DNA of 64,000 nt from the NCBI RefSeq assembly GCF_004365355.1, contig NZ_SODP01000001.1, forward strand, positions 1,433,473 to 1,497,472, read 5' to 3'. Every line of letters starts with the position of its first letter. The stretch's first letter is position 1. Shown one piece after another: positions 62,035 to 64,000 of this stretch. Source of the DNA: Kribbella pratensis (lineage in GTDB: Bacteria > Actinomycetota > Actinomycetes > Propionibacteriales > Kribbellaceae). Below the pieces are notes generated by a model, which did not search any database, had not been told where the DNA came from, and saw only the letters and a program-made list of their open reading frames with translations. Position numbers and translations under genes: made by a program.

Positions 62035-64000
62035 CTATGCTGAAGTTGGGATCGTGCTCGTGCGGAACGAGAAGCGAGCCACTCGAGGCGCCCAGCGACG
62101 GTAGGCATCGATACGCGAGACAGTCATGTGGCCGCGGACGCGTTGGAGAGGCTGGTGTAACTCTGGGAACTTGTCGAGCAACTGCCAGACGGTGCTCTCA
62201 TCGGATGACCCAGCCAGCGAGTTGAAGAGTTGCTGGGCGACCGATGGACGTCCGATCAGGATGCCTAGTAAAAGGATGACAGCCTGGTACTCGCCATCGT
62301 CCGTCGCAGTGGCAGCATCGCGGGGGAGAAATGCCGGCAACTCGCTATCGGGCACAGAGACTCGCAACATCCGATAAATGTTCACAAGACGCTTCGCGGC
62401 GCGAGGTGTGGGGACAAGGTCGCTGACCATGCCGAGGAGGTCCTGCTCAGATTTCGTAATCGACAACAACTCAGGGCGGGGCGGCGTCGGTTGAACTGCC
62501 ACGAGATCGGTCGTGTCTGTCAAGCCGGGAGCGCCGCCCGAGATGTCACCGGCGGAGACGACATGATCAGGCATGACGTCTGCGCCGTCCGCGTCGGCGC
62601 TAGTTCCGGGGAGCGAGGCGAAGGGGCCGATAGGACCCTCATTGCCGGGGGTTAGAGGCGGGGTTAAAGCGACGATGAGTTCCCGGTAGCGGCGGTGTCA
62701 TCGCTCCTAGCGCGAAGGGGATCTGGAAGATCTTCTCGAGGTAGCTGTCCGGCTCGTCGAGAAGGTTGTCGTAGTGTGCGGCGATCGACCGTGTAAGCCA
62801 TCGACTGTCGACTCCGACGACGACTACGAAGAGCTTGAACGCCAACAGCAGGTGGACTGCCTGAAGAACCTCGACGACTTTATCGTGTGGACAACGGTCG
62901 AGATCATCAACGTAGAGGAAGATTCTCTCGACATCGGGAACCTCTGGACTACCCGGGCTCAGGATCTCTGTACTTTCTGCCAGTTGCGCTGCGCCGCCTG
63001 GATTGCCACTGGGCATCAGACTGACCAAGTCCTCGAAGTCGCGACGGACGCGTGACATCACGCCCAGCTTATCGCGGTAGTCCGAACTGGTGGCCCGCTC
63101 GCGCACGAGCTTCTGCAGTCGCAAGCCCTTATTCCTTGCGTCAGCAAGCTCCTGCTCATCGCGGGATACCTCTTGCTTTGCCGTCCGCTCTGCAGCCTCT
63201 GCTTGGGTGAGCTCTGCGCGTCTTTTATCCACAGATTGCTGGCGAGCTGCGCGTGCCTCACGCGCCAAATGCAGCACACGCCAAGCACCGTTCAACGCTG
63301 GCGTCACCGCGGCTATAACGGCGCCGATTAGCCCGAGTGCGGCGACCCCAGGAGACCACTGAGTTACAGCCCATACCGCGCCCGCTAGGGCGAGGAACAC
63401 GACAAAGGTGATCAGAGTTGTTTTCCGTCGCTGGTACAGCACCTCTTCTTTGAAAAGCCGCCAGGTGATCTGGGCCTTCCCGATCGTTCTATCTACCGCG
63501 TCAAGGGTGTCGACGAGTTCCGTTGCCGAGTCATCCGAGACTTGAACGCCTTGCTCTGCGATCTCACGAAGCCTGTCGGTTAGCTTTTCTTCACCGCGTA
63601 CCGCACGCAGCGCGGCAGCGAGCGCAGCTCGTGTGGCGGCGACCGGACGATTTGTCCTCAACTCAAGCTCTTCCACCTCACGCTGCAGCCGCTGGCGTTC
63701 GGTCCTGGTCTCGACAACTCTCCGTCGCGCCTGATCGAGTTCGTTCAGCTTTGCGGTGGTCATATCGGGCCTGCCGGCACTGGCCAGCTCGTCGAACAGG
63801 GTCGCAGCTAGGCTCGCCCACAGGTCGGTATCAACGTAGTGCCAGGCGTTGAACCGAATCTGTCTCACCTCCTTGCAGTACGGCCAGGCATCTCGCCTCC
63901 CAGCCTTGGCAAGATTCGCGAGCTCGTCGATCCGTTCCTGCATCAGTGCCATGAAGAAGCTCTTGCCGCTACCCCAGTCACCGAAGAGTCCGACGGCCAG
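62035..64000 (-). pseudogene. KAP-family P-loop NTPase, frameshifted, 5' end beyond the window
   Basis: Reading leftward from the right edge: Walker A GDWGSGKSFF (first 16 codons in the window), RFNAWHYVDTDLWASL, a coiled region, two membrane helices (TFVVFLALAGAVWAV and AALGLIGAVIAAV), and Walker B IFLYVDDLDRCPHDKVVEVL. The frame stops at 62639 after FQIPFALGAMTPP. One base near 62685 must be skipped to continue RYRELIVALTPP and reach TPRAAKRLVNIYRMLR and the end at 62035. Either a real frameshift or a sequencing error. KAP NTPases are membrane-linked STAND-like ATPases, some in defence loci. The start is not seen. Confidence 0.75.

Overview
The window looks like chromosome of a high-GC actinomycete, most likely a Kribbella-like member of the Propionibacteriales (inferred from gene content and codon habit; no search was run). 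Supporting signs are FabG-FabI in the mycobacterial MabA-InhA order, an MshD-like double GNAT protein, an ACT-domain SerB, DUF3099, GAF-ANTAR proteins and an orphan XRE-DUF5753 regulator. Many genes also show TANNNT -10 boxes 6 or 7 bases before the start codon, which suggests leaderless transcripts.

Layout. 0-7 kb (minus): a partial unknown gene, a 13-bp tandem repeat, msrB, a secreted nuclease, and an adenylate cyclase coupled to a receiver-thioredoxin-reductase-like fusion. 7-15 kb: a secreted M4 protease, a stand-alone LigD-type polymerase, an AhpD-like protein, an SDR, a GH15 enzyme overlapping SURF1, and moaA. 15-21.5 kb: small proteins (zinc protein, DUF3099, dodecin), fabG-fabI, a Mur-ligase protein, and an ECF sigma factor with a membrane partner. 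21.5-26.9 kb: cyanophycin synthetase and cyanophycinase, then a GH16 glucanase with a LacI-type operator. 27-37 kb: SerB, an ABC ATPase, NfeD plus SPFH, TSUP, a TetR/quinone reductase/Ohr redox group, XRE and a flavin monooxygenase. 38-44 kb: LuxR-TPR regulator, YbaK, GNAT, MFS, cobQ, a DinB-like protein and the scar of an ECF41-like sigma gene beside an NAD(P)-binding protein.

45-56 kb: two acyl-CoA catabolism units (CoA-transferase/racemase plus acyl-CoA dehydrogenase; thiolase plus FadB/FadJ-type enzyme). They begin with almost the same promoter: TTGAC(C/G), a 19-base spacer holding a TGACAG-N5-CTGTCA dyad, CACAAT, then the start codon 7 bases later. A MerR gene lies divergent to the second copy, so one regulator probably controls both. 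Between them are a GAF-ANTAR pair and a molybdopterin/flavin/zinc-ribbon operon. 55.7-58.9 kb is a sugar ABC transporter without its ATPase.

58.9-64 kb appears to be an accessory island. It opens with three tandem ~141-bp structured non-coding repeats. These are followed by a PD-(D/E)XK (Mrr-like) nuclease with an unassigned C-terminal region, a frameshifted P-loop gene remnant, a truncated IS3-family element, and a KAP-family P-loop NTPase that is frameshifted and runs off the window. The codon use there is visibly less GC-biased and includes TTA. This part is the best candidate for an undescribed (possibly anti-phage, possibly decayed) system. No tRNA, rRNA or CRISPR array was seen.
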